Source: Methylorubrum suomiense
GTDB lineage: Bacteria; Pseudomonadota; Alphaproteobacteria; Rhizobiales; Beijerinckiaceae
Direction of reading: 5' to 3'
Length of the DNA: 45,649 nucleotides
NCBI RefSeq assembly: GCF_022179765.1
Contig: NZ_BPRE01000025.1
Location: 1-45,649 of the forward strand
Of the stretch, positions 32,355-41,344 are shown one piece after another (position 1 is the first letter of the stretch; each line of letters opens with the position of its first letter). Under the pieces are notes generated by a model. It saw nothing but the letters and a program-made list of their open reading frames with translations. It had not been told where the DNA came from and did not search any database. The translations under genes and the position numbers were made by a program.

Positions 32355-33556
32355 TTGGGTTCGGTTTTCGAACTCGACGGGGCTGAGGTAGCCCAAGGTC
32401 GAGTGCCGCCGCGCCAGGTTGTAGAAGCGCTCGATGTAATCGAACACGTCTGCACGGGCTTCATCCCGCGTCCGGTAGGTCCGTCGGGCGGTGCGCTCGG
32501 TCTTCAGCGAGGAGAAGAAGCTCGCCATTGCCGCGTTGTCCCAGACGTTGCCCGAACGGCTCATCGAGCAGGTCACGCCGTGCTCGGTCATTTGACGCTG
32601 GAAGGCTTCGCTCGTGTATTGCGAGCCCTGGTCCGAGTGATGCAGCAAGGCATCCGGCTTGCCTCTGCGCCAGATCGCCATGACGAGCGCATCTGTCACG
32701 AGTTGAGCCGTCATACTGGCCTGCATCGACCAGCCCACGACACGGCGCGAGAACAGATCGATGACGGCGGCGACGTAGAGCCAGCCCTCGGCGGTCCAGA
32801 TATACGTGAAGTCGGCGATCCACTTCCGGTTCGGAGCGTCGGCCGCGAACCGCCGCTCCAGGAGATTGGGCGAGGCAGCGGCCCGCTCACCTTCATCCTT
32901 TGGCAGGCCCCGTCGGCGCGGTCGCGCTCGCAAGGCATTCTCGCGCATGATCCGCTCGATGCGGTGCAGCCCGCATGACACGCCCTGGGCGAGCACATCG
33001 CGCCAGACGCGCCTCGCGCCGTAGGTGCGGTCGCTGGCCACGAAGCTCGCGTGGGCCTTGCTCAGGATAGCTTCGTCGTCCCGTGTGCGTCGACTAGGCT
33101 GCCGGGTGAGCCAAGCGTGGAAGCCGGAGCGCGAGACACCCAGCGCCGCGCACATCCAGGCAACTGGCCAGACAGCACGATGCTTTGCGATGAACGCGAA
33201 CTTCATATCGCGTCCCTCGCAAAGTATGCGGCGGCCTTTTTTTAGGATATCACGCTCCGCTTTTAGACGAGCGACCTCCTTGCGCAGCCGGTCGATCTCG
33301 ATCTGCTCGGGCTTCATCTGCCCCTGACCGGGAAAAGCGTGTTGGGGATCGGCCGCCGCCTGCCTCACCCACCGGTGCAGCATCGTCTCGTGAACATCGA
33401 GATCGCGCGCGGCCTGCGCGACACTGACACCACGTTCCCGAATCAGTCGAACCGCCTCGATCTTGAACTCACGTCCGAACTTGCGACGCTGCATGGAGCA
33501 CCTCCGGCTTCACCTTCACACCTAAACAGGGTGTCCGTGAAACCGGCAGCAGGCCA
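32336..33556 (-). mobile_element. IS3-family insertion sequence with fused transposase
   Basis: About 1,221 bp. Ends are TGGCCTGCTGCCGGTTT (32336-32352) and its inverse (33540-33556), each followed after three differing bases by GGACACC. It carries one transposase gene on the minus strand. It truncates the LOV-like PAS gene. The flanks (GAG before, TAC after) show no target duplication. Confidence 0.9.
32346..33494 (-). CDS. IS3-family transposase, OrfA and OrfB fused in frame
   Basis: 382 residues. Residues 1-85 are OrfA (RKFGREFKIEAVRLIRERGV, then SVAQAARDLDVHETMLHRWV and a coiled coil). From about 96, MKFAFIAKHRAVWPVAWMCA starts OrfB. The integrase core has D in KWIADFTYIWTAEGW, D in ALLHHSDQGSQYTS and E in SFFSSLKTE. 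The junction is a run of seven A residues (T7 at 33237-33243 on the plus strand). A six-A run would give OrfA ending AAAYFARDAI and a stop, the usual frameshift layout. The seventh A makes one continuous frame. Confidence 0.92.
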   Translation of the reverse strand: MQRRKFGREFKIEAVRLIRERGVSVAQAARDLDVHETMLHRWVRQAAADPQHAFPGQGQMKPEQIEIDRLRKEVARLKAERDILKKGRRILCEGRDMKFAFIAKHRAVWPVAWMCAALGVSRSGFHAWLTRQPSRRTRDDEAILSKAHASFVASDRTYGARRVWRDVLAQGVSCGLHRIERIMRENALRARPRRRGLPKDEGERAAASPNLLERRFAADAPNRKWIADFTYIWTAEGWLYVAAVIDLFSRRVVGWSMQASMTAQLVTDALVMAIWRRGKPDALLHHSDQGSQYTSEAFQRQMTEHGVTCSMSRSGNVWDNAAMASFFSSLKTERTARRTYRTRDEARADVFDYIERFYNLARRHSTLGYLSPVEFENRTQLA

Positions 33557-33902
33557 TACTTATGTTGATCGAGGTGCTATCCCCTGCGAAGCACTGTGAC
33601 GAAGGGCAAGTTCCTGTAGACACGATCGCGGGCATAGCGTGCATGCCGCGCATCAAGAATTAAACCCAAGATTGAGCTTCGGAACGGTAATGTAGTCCTG
33701 ACTGCACCGCCGACACATCTGGTACTCGGTGCACGCCGGCGCCAGCCATGGGCATTCCCCAATGAGAGTACGGTGCCCGCGCATGAGTTCGGATGCCTGC
33801 GACAAAATCGATGCCGCTACAACCGCATGGCTTACACCATTAACCATTAGTTAGGCCTCGATCACGTTTTTGCGAGCAGGAGATTTTGTACGGAAGCCGA
33901 CA
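33557..33902. other. Region between the IS and the chemoreceptor
   Basis: 346 bp. It contains one questionable small minus-strand frame (listed separately) and the ribosome binding site of the chemoreceptor (GGAAG at 33892-33896). No continuation of the disrupted PAS gene is seen. Confidence 0.4.
33653..33847 (-). CDS. Possible small Cys-rich protein
   Basis: 64 residues, perhaps starting later at the ATG of MRGHRTLIGEC. The C-terminal half GECPWLAPACTEYQMCRRCS has four cysteines spaced like a small metal-binding knuckle. No family and no clear ribosome binding site. It may be spurious. Confidence 0.3.
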   Translation of the reverse strand: MVNGVSHAVVAASILSQASELMRGHRTLIGECPWLAPACTEYQMCRRCSQDYITVPKLNLGFNS

Positions 33903-35588
33903 ATGCGTCTGACCCTCAAAACAGTTCTAATTGGCTCCATTGGCCTTCTGGCCCTGGCCGCCGTCGGCCAAGGTGCGGCCAGCATCAGCAAAATTACGTC
34001 TGTAGAGCAAAGCTCATCAGCCGTAACAAAAAATTGGCTTCCTTCAGTAAGCATAATCAACGAGATAAATACCTCAACGCGCGATGTAAGAGTTAAACTC
34101 TACCGCTTCGTTGTTGCGTCCAACACGGCGGAAGAATTTTCCAAGAATGAAGCCGCTTTGATTGAGGCTAATCACAACCTCGAGGCGTTGAAGCGCCTCT
34201 ATGAGCCGCTGATCAGCTCGGCCGAGGAGAAAGCGCTCTATGATGCTTTTTCTTCGACCTGGCTTCGCTATGTCGAGCAGGAGGAACATGTTCGCACGCT
34301 CATGAAGCAGGGGAACAAGGCGGAAGCGCTTGCCCTGCTTACCAGCGCGGAAATGGGAAGCCTCAACCGAGCTGCCATGCAAGCCCTCACAAAAGGCGTT
34401 GAGCTCAATAAGCGTGGGGCAAATGCAAGCGGAACCGCCGCTGCTGAGAGTGCGGCAGAGGCCATCCTCACAGCCTACGTGATGACAGCGATCTCATTGG
34501 TGATCGGTCTTTGTGCCATCCTGTTCAGCCTGTTTGGAGTCGCACGTCCAATCGAGCGTATGACGGCTGCCATGGGCAGACTTGCTGCCGGTGACGCGGC
34601 AACGACTGTGCCGAGCACCGGCAGGCAGGATGAAATCGGTGCGATGGCTGCGGCCGTTCAGGTGTTCAAGGACAACCTGATCCGCACCCGTGAGCTGGAG
34701 CAGGAAACAGCCCAGGCCCGGCTCGCAGCCGAGGAGCAGCGCAAGCTTGGGATGCGCCAGATGGCTGATGATTTCGAGCGTGCCGTAGGCGGCATCATCG
34801 GGACAGTCACTGCGGCCGCGACCGAGTTGCAGGCGACTGCTCAGAGCATGGCTGGCACCGCAACCGAGACCGCCAACCAGTCCATCACTGTCGCGACCGC
34901 GGCCGAGGAAGCAGCAAGCAATGTCAGCACAGTGGCAGCGGCCGCCGAGGAGCTTAGCTCATCGGTGCATGAAATCGGCCGGCAAGTCGACGGGTCGGCC
35001 AGCCTTGCGCAGGTCGCGGTAAGCGAGGCTGATCACAGCGCAGCTCTCGTACAAGAACTGAGCGGTGCCGTGGCCCAGATCGGCGACGTGGTGACAATGA
35101 TCTCGACAATCGCCGGTCAGACTAACCTGCTCGCCCTGAACGCTACGATCGAGGCAGCCCGTGCTGGCGAAGCTGGCCGTGGCTTCGCAGTCGTTGCAAC
35201 CGAGGTAAAGGAGCTTGCCAGCCAGACCGCTAAAGCCACCGACGAAATTTCCGGTCACATTGCGCGGATCCAAGGGTCGACCGGTCAGGCCGTAGCAGCC
35301 ATTGCTGGCATCGCCGAACGCATCAAGGAAATCAGCGGGGTTGCGACCAGCATCGCAGCGGCGGTGGAGGAGCAGGGCGCAGCCACGCAGGAGATCGTGC
35401 GCAACGTGGCCCAGGCGGCAACCGGCACGGGCGAGGTCACAGCGAACATCGCTGGCGTAGCTCAGGCTTCCGAGGAGACAGGTGCAGCGGCGAGCCAAGT
35501 GCTTGGCGCAGCCTCCGAATTGTCGCGACAGTCTGAGCACCTCTCAACCGAAGTGAACCGGTTTCTGACGACGGTCCGCGCGGCCTGA
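33903..35588 (+). CDS. Methyl-accepting chemotaxis protein
   Basis: 561 residues from ATG 33903 with GGAAG six bases upstream; a TTG frame from 33870 is less likely. A membrane helix at 5-27 is followed by a periplasmic four-helix bundle to about 190 and a second helix, AYVMTAISLVIGLCAILFSL. A HAMP domain follows at about 220-270 (ARPIERMTAAMGRLAAGDAA). The cytoplasmic signalling domain carries the hairpin tip NLLALNATIEAARAGEAGRG, then FAVVATEVKELA. The ligand is unknown. No che genes are on the plasmid, so it would feed into chromosomal chemotaxis. Confidence 0.95.
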   Translation: MRLTLKTVLIGSIGLLALAAVGQGAASISKITSVEQSSSAVTKNWLPSVSIINEINTSTRDVRVKLYRFVVASNTAEEFSKNEAALIEANHNLEALKRLYEPLISSAEEKALYDAFSSTWLRYVEQEEHVRTLMKQGNKAEALALLTSAEMGSLNRAAMQALTKGVELNKRGANASGTAAAESAAEAILTAYVMTAISLVIGLCAILFSLFGVARPIERMTAAMGRLAAGDAATTVPSTGRQDEIGAMAAAVQVFKDNLIRTRELEQETAQARLAAEEQRKLGMRQMADDFERAVGGIIGTVTAAATELQATAQSMAGTATETANQSITVATAAEEAASNVSTVAAAAEELSSSVHEIGRQVDGSASLAQVAVSEADHSAALVQELSGAVAQIGDVVTMISTIAGQTNLLALNATIEAARAGEAGRGFAVVATEVKELASQTAKATDEISGHIARIQGSTGQAVAAIAGIAERIKEISGVATSIAAAVEEQGAATQEIVRNVAQAATGTGEVTANIAGVAQASEETGAAASQVLGAASELSRQSEHLSTEVNRFLTTVRAA

Positions 35589-35604
35589 TCTGAGAACCAG
35601 CCTG

Positions 35605-35628
35605 CCCGAGCGCCCTGGCGCGCTCGGG
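35605..35628 (+). terminator. Hairpin after the chemoreceptor gene
   Basis: CCCGAGCGC (35605-35613) pairs perfectly with GCGCTCGGG (35620-35628) around a 6-base loop, 17 bp after the stop. There is no T run, so termination efficiency is uncertain. Confidence 0.6.
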
Positions 35629-35724
35629 AGGTCGTTCGATTAAGCTTCTGTTTACCTTACCAATAGGTTATCGAACCAAACCCCCGATCGGTTCACTATC
35701 TCTACGCCAATCGGGAGACGGGAC

Positions 35725-35940
35725 ATGCCACAGCATATGGAGCCGTTAGGTTCGGACACACTCGCTCACATTTCGCACGCGGATTTTACCTTGGCTTGGT
35801 GCGCCATTGTAGGTGAGCCCCCAGCTCTTATGCTGGAGAGTCGATCCGAGATGATCCGCCTGCTCGTGGAAAGTATCCCTGTTGCACCATCGAGCTTTGA
35901 TGAAAAGGCTTTGTGGCCTTCTCCGGAAACACCTGTTTGA
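35725..35940 (+). CDS. Small hypothetical protein (FTLAWCAIVGEPPALML type)
   Basis: 71 residues from ATG 35725, directly preceded by CGGGAGACGGGAC, a strong ribosome binding site. The stretch FTLAWCAIVGEPPALMLESR, then SEMIRLLVESIPVAP, is a pattern I associate with small proteins abundant in Methylobacterium genomes. No function is known to me. It is single and cytoplasmic. Confidence 0.65.
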   Translation: MPQHMEPLGSDTLAHISHADFTLAWCAIVGEPPALMLESRSEMIRLLVESIPVAPSSFDEKALWPSPETPV

Positions 35941-36141
35941 AGCTTCCCACCTAACAACGGTAGAAAAAGAAAGCAGAGGCCGCAGCGTTATCACTCTAAG
36001 TTGAACCACGACCGGCTAAGCCTGTTAATTCGCAGTTCTCCATACGCGATAGAAAGTCCACGACCCTCCCTACAGCTCGATGCTGTAAGGCAACATTTTA
36101 GGCGCACAAGGTATGACCGCGCGATAGCGGGCATACGACTC

Positions 36142-37320
36142 ATGATACATCGCCTCACCGGTTACATTGAGACCAAGTTGGTCTTCCTGGCAGCGCTAAT
36201 CGCATGCCTCTGCATTGCAGCCACGCTAGGGTTCTATCAGCACGTGAACACCGTTCGCGCTGGAACCGATAACCTCATCGCCAGCAATCTCCGCGCGCGA
36301 CACCTCGTGCAGCTACTCACGCTTGCGCAAAATGCTGAAACTGGACAACGCGGTTACCTTCTGACGGGTCGAGATGAATATCTGCAACCTTATGTTCAGG
36401 CGATTTCACAGATTGATCAGAGCCTTCTCACATTGCAGAAAGATTACACCCACAACGATCTCGCGAAGCAGGTTATAATCAGCATCGATCAGCAGGTTCG
36501 CGCCAAGTTTTCCGAGATGAAATCTACGATCGAGGCGCGACAACGAGATGGATTGGAAGCCGCCCTCTCAATTGTGCAGCAAGATACGGGTAAGCGCCTC
36601 ATGGATGCTGTCCACACTGATGTGGGTCACCTCCTTGAGGCCGAGAGAACTGCGATTAATCGCAGCGCTCTGTGGCAGCGCGACGCCGCGAAACGCGACG
36701 CCACGTTTTGGGTTTGGATGGCCCCGATGATCTTGCTACCGGTTGCCTCCTGCTTGCTGCTTGCTTTTCGTGACGCGCGGCGAGGTCGGCGTGAGGGCGC
36801 GCGTCTAGCCCACGCATCAAGCCACGACCCACTGACAGGCTTGCTCAACCGCTCGGCACTGATTGATCAGCTAGACGCTGCACTGCTCCGCCGGCCTTCC
36901 GAAGTTGGGCTGCTCTACCTAGATTTGAACGGCTTCAAAGCTGTCAACGACAGCTTAGGCCACGCTGTCGGTGATCGCCTTTTGGTTGCAGTCGCACAGT
37001 GCCTCCGGGAGACGTTGCGTCCGGTCGATGCGATCGCGCGCATCGGCGGTGACGAGTTCGTAGTGGTGGTAGAACGGTGCTCCTCACCTTCGTTCCTGCT
37101 TACCCTGGCAAGGCGTGTGGAGGTTGCTCTTGAAGAGATCCAGCTACCTGAACTGAGCAGTCGTCGGATTGGCGGAAGCGTTGGGGTAGCCCACAGCGCG
37201 GAGGATGCTTCCTCGACTGCACGCCTCCTCGAGGTGGCTGATACGGCCATGTACAAGCGGAAGGGGCAGCTGCGCCAAATACGTGCCAACCCTTCGAGAC
37301 CACGCCTCAGCATTGTATAA
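36142..37320 (+). CDS. CHASE3-GGDEF diguanylate cyclase
   Basis: 392 residues from ATG 36142; a TTG frame from 36001 is improbable. A membrane helix (LVFLAALIACLCIAATLGFY) is followed by a CHASE3 sensor domain with AETGQRGYLLTGRDEYL. A second helix lies at about 198-215, and a GGDEF domain follows from about 225. The active site RIGGDEFVVV is intact, and the inhibitory site RPVD lies exactly five residues before it. The enzyme should make cyclic di-GMP with product inhibition. The external signal is unknown. The gene ends 215 bp before the convergent DUF892 gene. Confidence 0.93.
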   Translation: MIHRLTGYIETKLVFLAALIACLCIAATLGFYQHVNTVRAGTDNLIASNLRARHLVQLLTLAQNAETGQRGYLLTGRDEYLQPYVQAISQIDQSLLTLQKDYTHNDLAKQVIISIDQQVRAKFSEMKSTIEARQRDGLEAALSIVQQDTGKRLMDAVHTDVGHLLEAERTAINRSALWQRDAAKRDATFWVWMAPMILLPVASCLLLAFRDARRGRREGARLAHASSHDPLTGLLNRSALIDQLDAALLRRPSEVGLLYLDLNGFKAVNDSLGHAVGDRLLVAVAQCLRETLRPVDAIARIGGDEFVVVVERCSSPSFLLTLARRVEVALEEIQLPELSSRRIGGSVGVAHSAEDASSTARLLEVADTAMYKRKGQLRQIRANPSRPRLSIV

Positions 37321-37485
37321 AGCAGGTGACTGTCAACTTCTTATGAGCCCTGCCGGTTGACTTGGAACCGCTGGCTGCCGGATGCTCATATGGAGTTGCC
37401 GGAAAACGCCCAAAGACCCATCTGATACTGATGCGCGCCGAGCTCCTTGACCTCACCGACGACATGCTGCTCGGCGCGGACAGCA

Positions 37486-37511
37486 GAAAGGGCGCTCCAT
37501 GGCGCCCTTTC
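37486..37511. terminator. Bidirectional hairpin between the cyclase and DUF892 genes
   Basis: GAAAGGGCGC (37486-37495) pairs perfectly with GCGCCCTTTC (37502-37511) around TCCATG. The arms end in T- or A-rich bases, so it could act on both convergent transcripts. Confidence 0.65.
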
Positions 37512-37534
37512 CGCATCCTCAGATTCTTCAGGGC

Positions 37535-38080
37535 TCAGGTAGCCTTGCGCCCGCCCTTGCCTTTGGTGGTGCCTTCCTCAGCGTCCGTCTCTGAACCTTC
37601 GACGTTGATCCGCTCGGCGATCTCGGAAAGCAGCTGATCGGTCTTCTTTTCTTCCTGCAGGGTCTCATCCAGCAGCTTGGCGGCGTCCGCGTAGCCGAGT
37701 TGGCTCGCCCAGGTCTTCAGCGTGCCGTAGCGGGCGATCTCGTAGTGCTCGACCGCCTGCGCACAGGCCGCCAGCACAGCGTCCGCCGCCGGGCTGTCCT
37801 CGAAGTCCTCAAGATCTTCTTCCATCTCCGAGGTCAGGCCCTGCATCGCCTCGCAGGTCTTGGCACGCGCCGGCTTGCCGATGATCTCGAACACCTGCTG
37901 CAGGCGCTCGACCTGATTGGCGCTTTCCTCGGCATGGGTCTCGAAGGCCTGGCGCAGCTCATCGTGCTCGGCCGCCTTGGCCGACTTCTTCAAAGCCCGG
38001 ACAGACTGCTTTTCCGCGTAATAGACGTCCTTGAGGGTTTCGTAGAACGCATCATGCAAGGTTTTCTGCTTGGTGGCCAT
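37535..38080 (-). CDS. DUF892 (YciF-type) ferritin-like protein
   Basis: 181 residues, helical throughout. LHDAFYETLKDVYYAEKQSV, then RALKKSAKAAEHDELRQAFE, HAEESANQVERLQQVFEIIG and AVEHYEIARYGTLKTWASQL carry the Glu and His positions of the YciE/YciF ferritin-like fold. The Lys/Gly-rich tail (TKGKGGRKAT) may bind DNA. Members are stress-induced in many bacteria. The start is preceded by CGGGAGACGGGAC-TAC, the same 13-base leader as the gene at 35725. A near-EcfG motif (GGACC-N16-CGTT) lies upstream but misses one consensus base. Confidence 0.9.
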   Translation of the reverse strand: MATKQKTLHDAFYETLKDVYYAEKQSVRALKKSAKAAEHDELRQAFETHAEESANQVERLQQVFEIIGKPARAKTCEAMQGLTSEMEEDLEDFEDSPAADAVLAACAQAVEHYEIARYGTLKTWASQLGYADAAKLLDETLQEEKKTDQLLSEIAERINVEGSETDAEEGTTKGKGGRKAT

Positions 38081-38236
38081 GTAGTCCCGTCTCCCGTGTG
38101 CTATTCAATCGGCTCGCCGGCAGCGTGGCAGCTCCCTGCGTGTCCGTAAGAACGTGCAGGAGCGGGCAGGGGTCCATAAATTGAACTGTTAAAAACCCTT
38201 GTGCATGGCGGGGAAAGTTTCTTCGTTCAAGGAACC

Positions 38237-38617
38237 TCAAGCGGTCCGCAGCTCGCGCAGAACCTGCTCGACCAGCCCGGAGGAGTAGGGTTTGTCGATG
38301 AAGCGGGCTTTGGCAGGTAGGTCCCCGGGACCGGGTTTGGTCGCACCCGAGCAGACAACGATCAGGATCTCTGGCCAGCGGGCAGCAACTTCACGGGCCA
38401 AGTCGAAGCCATTGAGGTCACCCGGCATGTTCACATCGGTGAACAGCAAGTCGACACCGTCCTTCTCCTGGAGGTAGCGCAGCGCTGCGTCAGCGGTGGC
38501 GACCTCCAAGACCTTGAACCCGGCATCGGCCAGGGTGTCGGCCGCCTCCATACGTAGAATAAACTCATCCTCGGCAACCAAGGCGACAGCGGGAGGCGAC
38601 GCAGTATGCAATTCCAT
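38237..38617 (-). CDS. Single-domain response regulator (CheY-like)
   Basis: 126 residues, one REC domain with no output part. VALVAEDEFILRMEAADTLA carries the acidic pocket (E-D-E). VDLLFTDVNMPGDLNGFDLA carries the phospho-accepting Asp. VVCSGA and FIDKPYS supply the conserved Ser/Thr region and Lys. It lies downstream of the HWE histidine kinase on the same strand (68 bp gap). It is therefore the probable phosphate receiver of that kinase. Confidence 0.92.
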   Translation of the reverse strand: MELHTASPPAVALVAEDEFILRMEAADTLADAGFKVLEVATADAALRYLQEKDGVDLLFTDVNMPGDLNGFDLAREVAARWPEILIVVCSGATKPGPGDLPAKARFIDKPYSSGLVEQVLRELRTA

Positions 38618-38685
38618 CCAAACAGAAGGGGAAAGCTGCAGGAAAGGTTTCAGCTTGGCTGAAGCCTAATCACCAAAACCTACCG

Positions 38686-41295
38686 CTATGCTGCGATTTC
38701 GCTGCGCTGCTCCTGCATCGAGGCAAGGGGCGCCTCCAGGCGACAGATCAGCCCGGTCGGGGCGTAGGTCAGCTTGACCTCGCCACCAACCTCGGCGGCG
38801 AAGCTGCGCTCAATCAGGCGTGAGCCGAACCCGCGCCGCGCAGGCTGGACGAGAATGGGCGGCCCGCCCTGCTCGGACCAGGTGAGGCAGAACCGGGGCG
38901 CTTCGCCCTCGTGCACAATGTGCCAGCGCAGCTCCACGACCCCGCTTTCGTTCGAAAGAGCGCCGTACTTGGCGGCGTTGGTGGCCAGTTCGTGCAGAGC
39001 CAGAGCCAGTGAGAGGGCTGATTTCGCACCGAGCAGCACGTTCGGGCCGCTAACCCGGATCCGTGCAGGTCCGGCCTGGGCATGCACACTCAGGGCCCCC
39101 TGGACCACCTCCATGATCGGGGCAGCCTTCCAGCTGGCCTGCGTGAGAATGTCATGTGCGCGGCCGAGTGAGATCAGGCGGGCGGCAAAAGCCTCACGCG
39201 CTTCGTCGATGTCCGCCGCCCCTCGCAGCGTCTGACTGGCAATCGCCTGCACCATCGCCAGCGTGTTCTTGACCCGGTGCTGCAGCTCACCCGTCAGCAG
39301 GCGCTGGTGCTCTTCCGCCTGCTTGCGCTCGCTGATGTCGAGCATCGCCCCGATCATGCGCGTGGCCTTCCCGTGAAGGTCGCGGATGACGTAACCGCGG
39401 TCGAGGATGTCGGCATACGAGCCATCTGCCCGCAGGAACCGGTACTCGTCGCTCCAGGCCGTACCTGTCCCCTCAATCAGGGCATGGATGGAGGCATCGA
39501 TGCGGGCGCGGTCATCGGGATGGATGTGGCCGATCCACCAGTCACCGGTCGGCTCGACCGCATCAGGCGCGTAGCCGTGGGCAACCTGCAGTGCCTCGTT
39601 CCAGAGCACGTGGTTGGTGGCGAGGTTCCAGTCCCAGATCGCATCGTTCGTGGCGCGCGAGGCGAGTCGGTAGCGCTCCTCGGTCTCGCGCAGAACCTGC
39701 TCCGCGCCCCGGCTCCCGGTAACATCGCGCGCAGTGCCGATGAGGCGCACCGGTCGTCCGCCCTCAAACAGGGTCTGACCCTTGGCCGACACCCAGCGCT
39801 CGGTCCCGTCCTCCGGGGCCACCGTACGATAGGTGATGTCGTAGATGCCGTCGCCGGCCGGATCGATCGCGGCGCGCACCGCTTCATCCGCCTTGGCATG
39901 GTCGTCCGGGTGCACGCGGGCCAGGTGCACGGCCAGGTCGACGGGGGCGTCCGGCGCCAGGCTGTAGAAGGATCGGATGCGGTTGTCCCACTTCAGCTCG
40001 TCCGAGACGAGGTCATAGTCGAACACGCCCGTCTCGGTCGCCTCGACGGCAAGGCGCAACTGCTCCTGCGCGCTGCGGAGGGCAATCTCAGCCTCCTTGC
40101 GGTCGTGGATGTCGATGGCGATGCCGATCCAGCAATCCGGTACGCCGGCAGCATCGCTTATGGGTTTGCCGCGCGCCAGGAACCAGCGGTACTGGCCATC
40201 GCCGGCCCGGCGGAACGGGATCTCGACCTCGTAGGGTCCCTTGGTCTCAACCGCATGCCTCCAGACCTTGAGCACTCGCTCCTGGTGGTCTGGATGGATC
40301 ACGCTGGCCCAGTTTGTGTCACCGGACGGTAGTCCCGTGAACTCGTACCAGATTGGGTTGCAGTAGGTGATGTTGCCGGCGGCATCACCGAACCAGACCA
40401 CCTGAGGGCTGACCTCGACGAGCGAGCGGAAGCGCAGCTCGCTGGCGTTACGCTCTGCTGCTTCGACGCGCTGCTGGGTGCGATCGCGCAGGATCTTCAG
40501 AAAGCCCTGCACGGTGCCGTTCTCGGCTTTGAGGGGCATCAGCTCACCGGTCGCCCAGAACCGCTGACCGCCCTTGCGCAGGTGCCAACGCTCGTCCGGC
40601 GCGAAGCCGTCCCGCAGCGCCAGCGCCATCTCGGTCTCCGGTCGACCAGCTTCCCGATCCTCAGGCGTGAAGAACACGTGGGCGGGATCGCCCAGCATCT
40701 CCTCTTCACGCCAGCCGAGGATCTGCTCGGCCCCGGCATTCCAGCGAGTGACGCGCCCGCTCCGATCCATCGCGATGATCGCGTAGTCCGTCGCGCTGTC
40801 GAGGATGCGCTCGTGCAGGATCCGTTGCGCGCGGTGCGCTCGGGCTGCGCTCCGCACCTCAAGCAGCGTGACCGTCTGGCGGGCCAGGCTCCGCAGACAG
40901 TCCTGCTGGACCTGTGTCAGGCCGTCCGGGCGCACTGCCGGGTCAAACACGGACAGTACGCCCAGGACCGTCCCATCCGCCGCTTGCAGGGGTACGGCCG
41001 CATAGAAGCGTACCTGTGAACCTTCCGCGAGCCGCGGCAAGCCCTGCTGCGCTGGATCCTCGCACAGGTCCGGGACAATGAGCAGATCTTCCGGCACGGC
41101 AGCATCGGCGCACACGTCCGGATCCAGCGCTGTGGAGCTACCGGCAGCACTGTAGGAGGCATGCACTTGCAATCGCTCTCCAGCCTGCAAACAGGTCACT
41201 GCATGCGCGACCTGACAGAGTTCGGCAGCCAGACGCACGACATCATCGAAGCTTTGCTTCGACACCGTGTCGAGAGGATCGTCGGACCAGGGCAT
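38686..41295 (-). CDS. GAF-PAS(x4)-HWE sensor histidine kinase
   Basis: 869 residues, no membrane helix, so cytoplasmic. Residues 1-155 form a GAF domain (VPEDLLIVPDLCEDPAQQGL, then VRFYAAVPLQAADGTVLGVL). Four PAS domains follow at about 165-280, 285-405, 410-530 and 540-660. The HWE-type kinase occupies about 670-869: H box GELQHRVKNTLAMVQAIASQ, N box ALALHELATNAAKYGALS, then LTWSEQGGPP and GFGSRLIERSF. HWE kinases often feed single-domain regulators or PhyR in alphaproteobacteria. The response regulator gene follows directly. The ligands are unknown. Confidence 0.94.
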   Translation of the reverse strand: MPWSDDPLDTVSKQSFDDVVRLAAELCQVAHAVTCLQAGERLQVHASYSAAGSSTALDPDVCADAAVPEDLLIVPDLCEDPAQQGLPRLAEGSQVRFYAAVPLQAADGTVLGVLSVFDPAVRPDGLTQVQQDCLRSLARQTVTLLEVRSAARAHRAQRILHERILDSATDYAIIAMDRSGRVTRWNAGAEQILGWREEEMLGDPAHVFFTPEDREAGRPETEMALALRDGFAPDERWHLRKGGQRFWATGELMPLKAENGTVQGFLKILRDRTQQRVEAAERNASELRFRSLVEVSPQVVWFGDAAGNITYCNPIWYEFTGLPSGDTNWASVIHPDHQERVLKVWRHAVETKGPYEVEIPFRRAGDGQYRWFLARGKPISDAAGVPDCWIGIAIDIHDRKEAEIALRSAQEQLRLAVEATETGVFDYDLVSDELKWDNRIRSFYSLAPDAPVDLAVHLARVHPDDHAKADEAVRAAIDPAGDGIYDITYRTVAPEDGTERWVSAKGQTLFEGGRPVRLIGTARDVTGSRGAEQVLRETEERYRLASRATNDAIWDWNLATNHVLWNEALQVAHGYAPDAVEPTGDWWIGHIHPDDRARIDASIHALIEGTGTAWSDEYRFLRADGSYADILDRGYVIRDLHGKATRMIGAMLDISERKQAEEHQRLLTGELQHRVKNTLAMVQAIASQTLRGAADIDEAREAFAARLISLGRAHDILTQASWKAAPIMEVVQGALSVHAQAGPARIRVSGPNVLLGAKSALSLALALHELATNAAKYGALSNESGVVELRWHIVHEGEAPRFCLTWSEQGGPPILVQPARRGFGSRLIERSFAAEVGGEVKLTYAPTGLICRLEAPLASMQEQRSEIAA

Positions 41296-41344
41296 TTTTC
41301 GTCAGGCTGCTATCAGGGTACGGTTACTCTTCGGGTTATGCCGC

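Noticed and set aside
38161..38200. EcfG-like promoter before the DUF892 gene
   Set aside because: GGACC-N16-CGTT misses a base of the strict consensus. It is kept only as a remark, not a called site.
39277..40332. Plus-strand 351-residue frame opposite the HWE kinase
   Set aside because: Antisense shadow of the PAS domains. The minus-strand frame has full domain structure.
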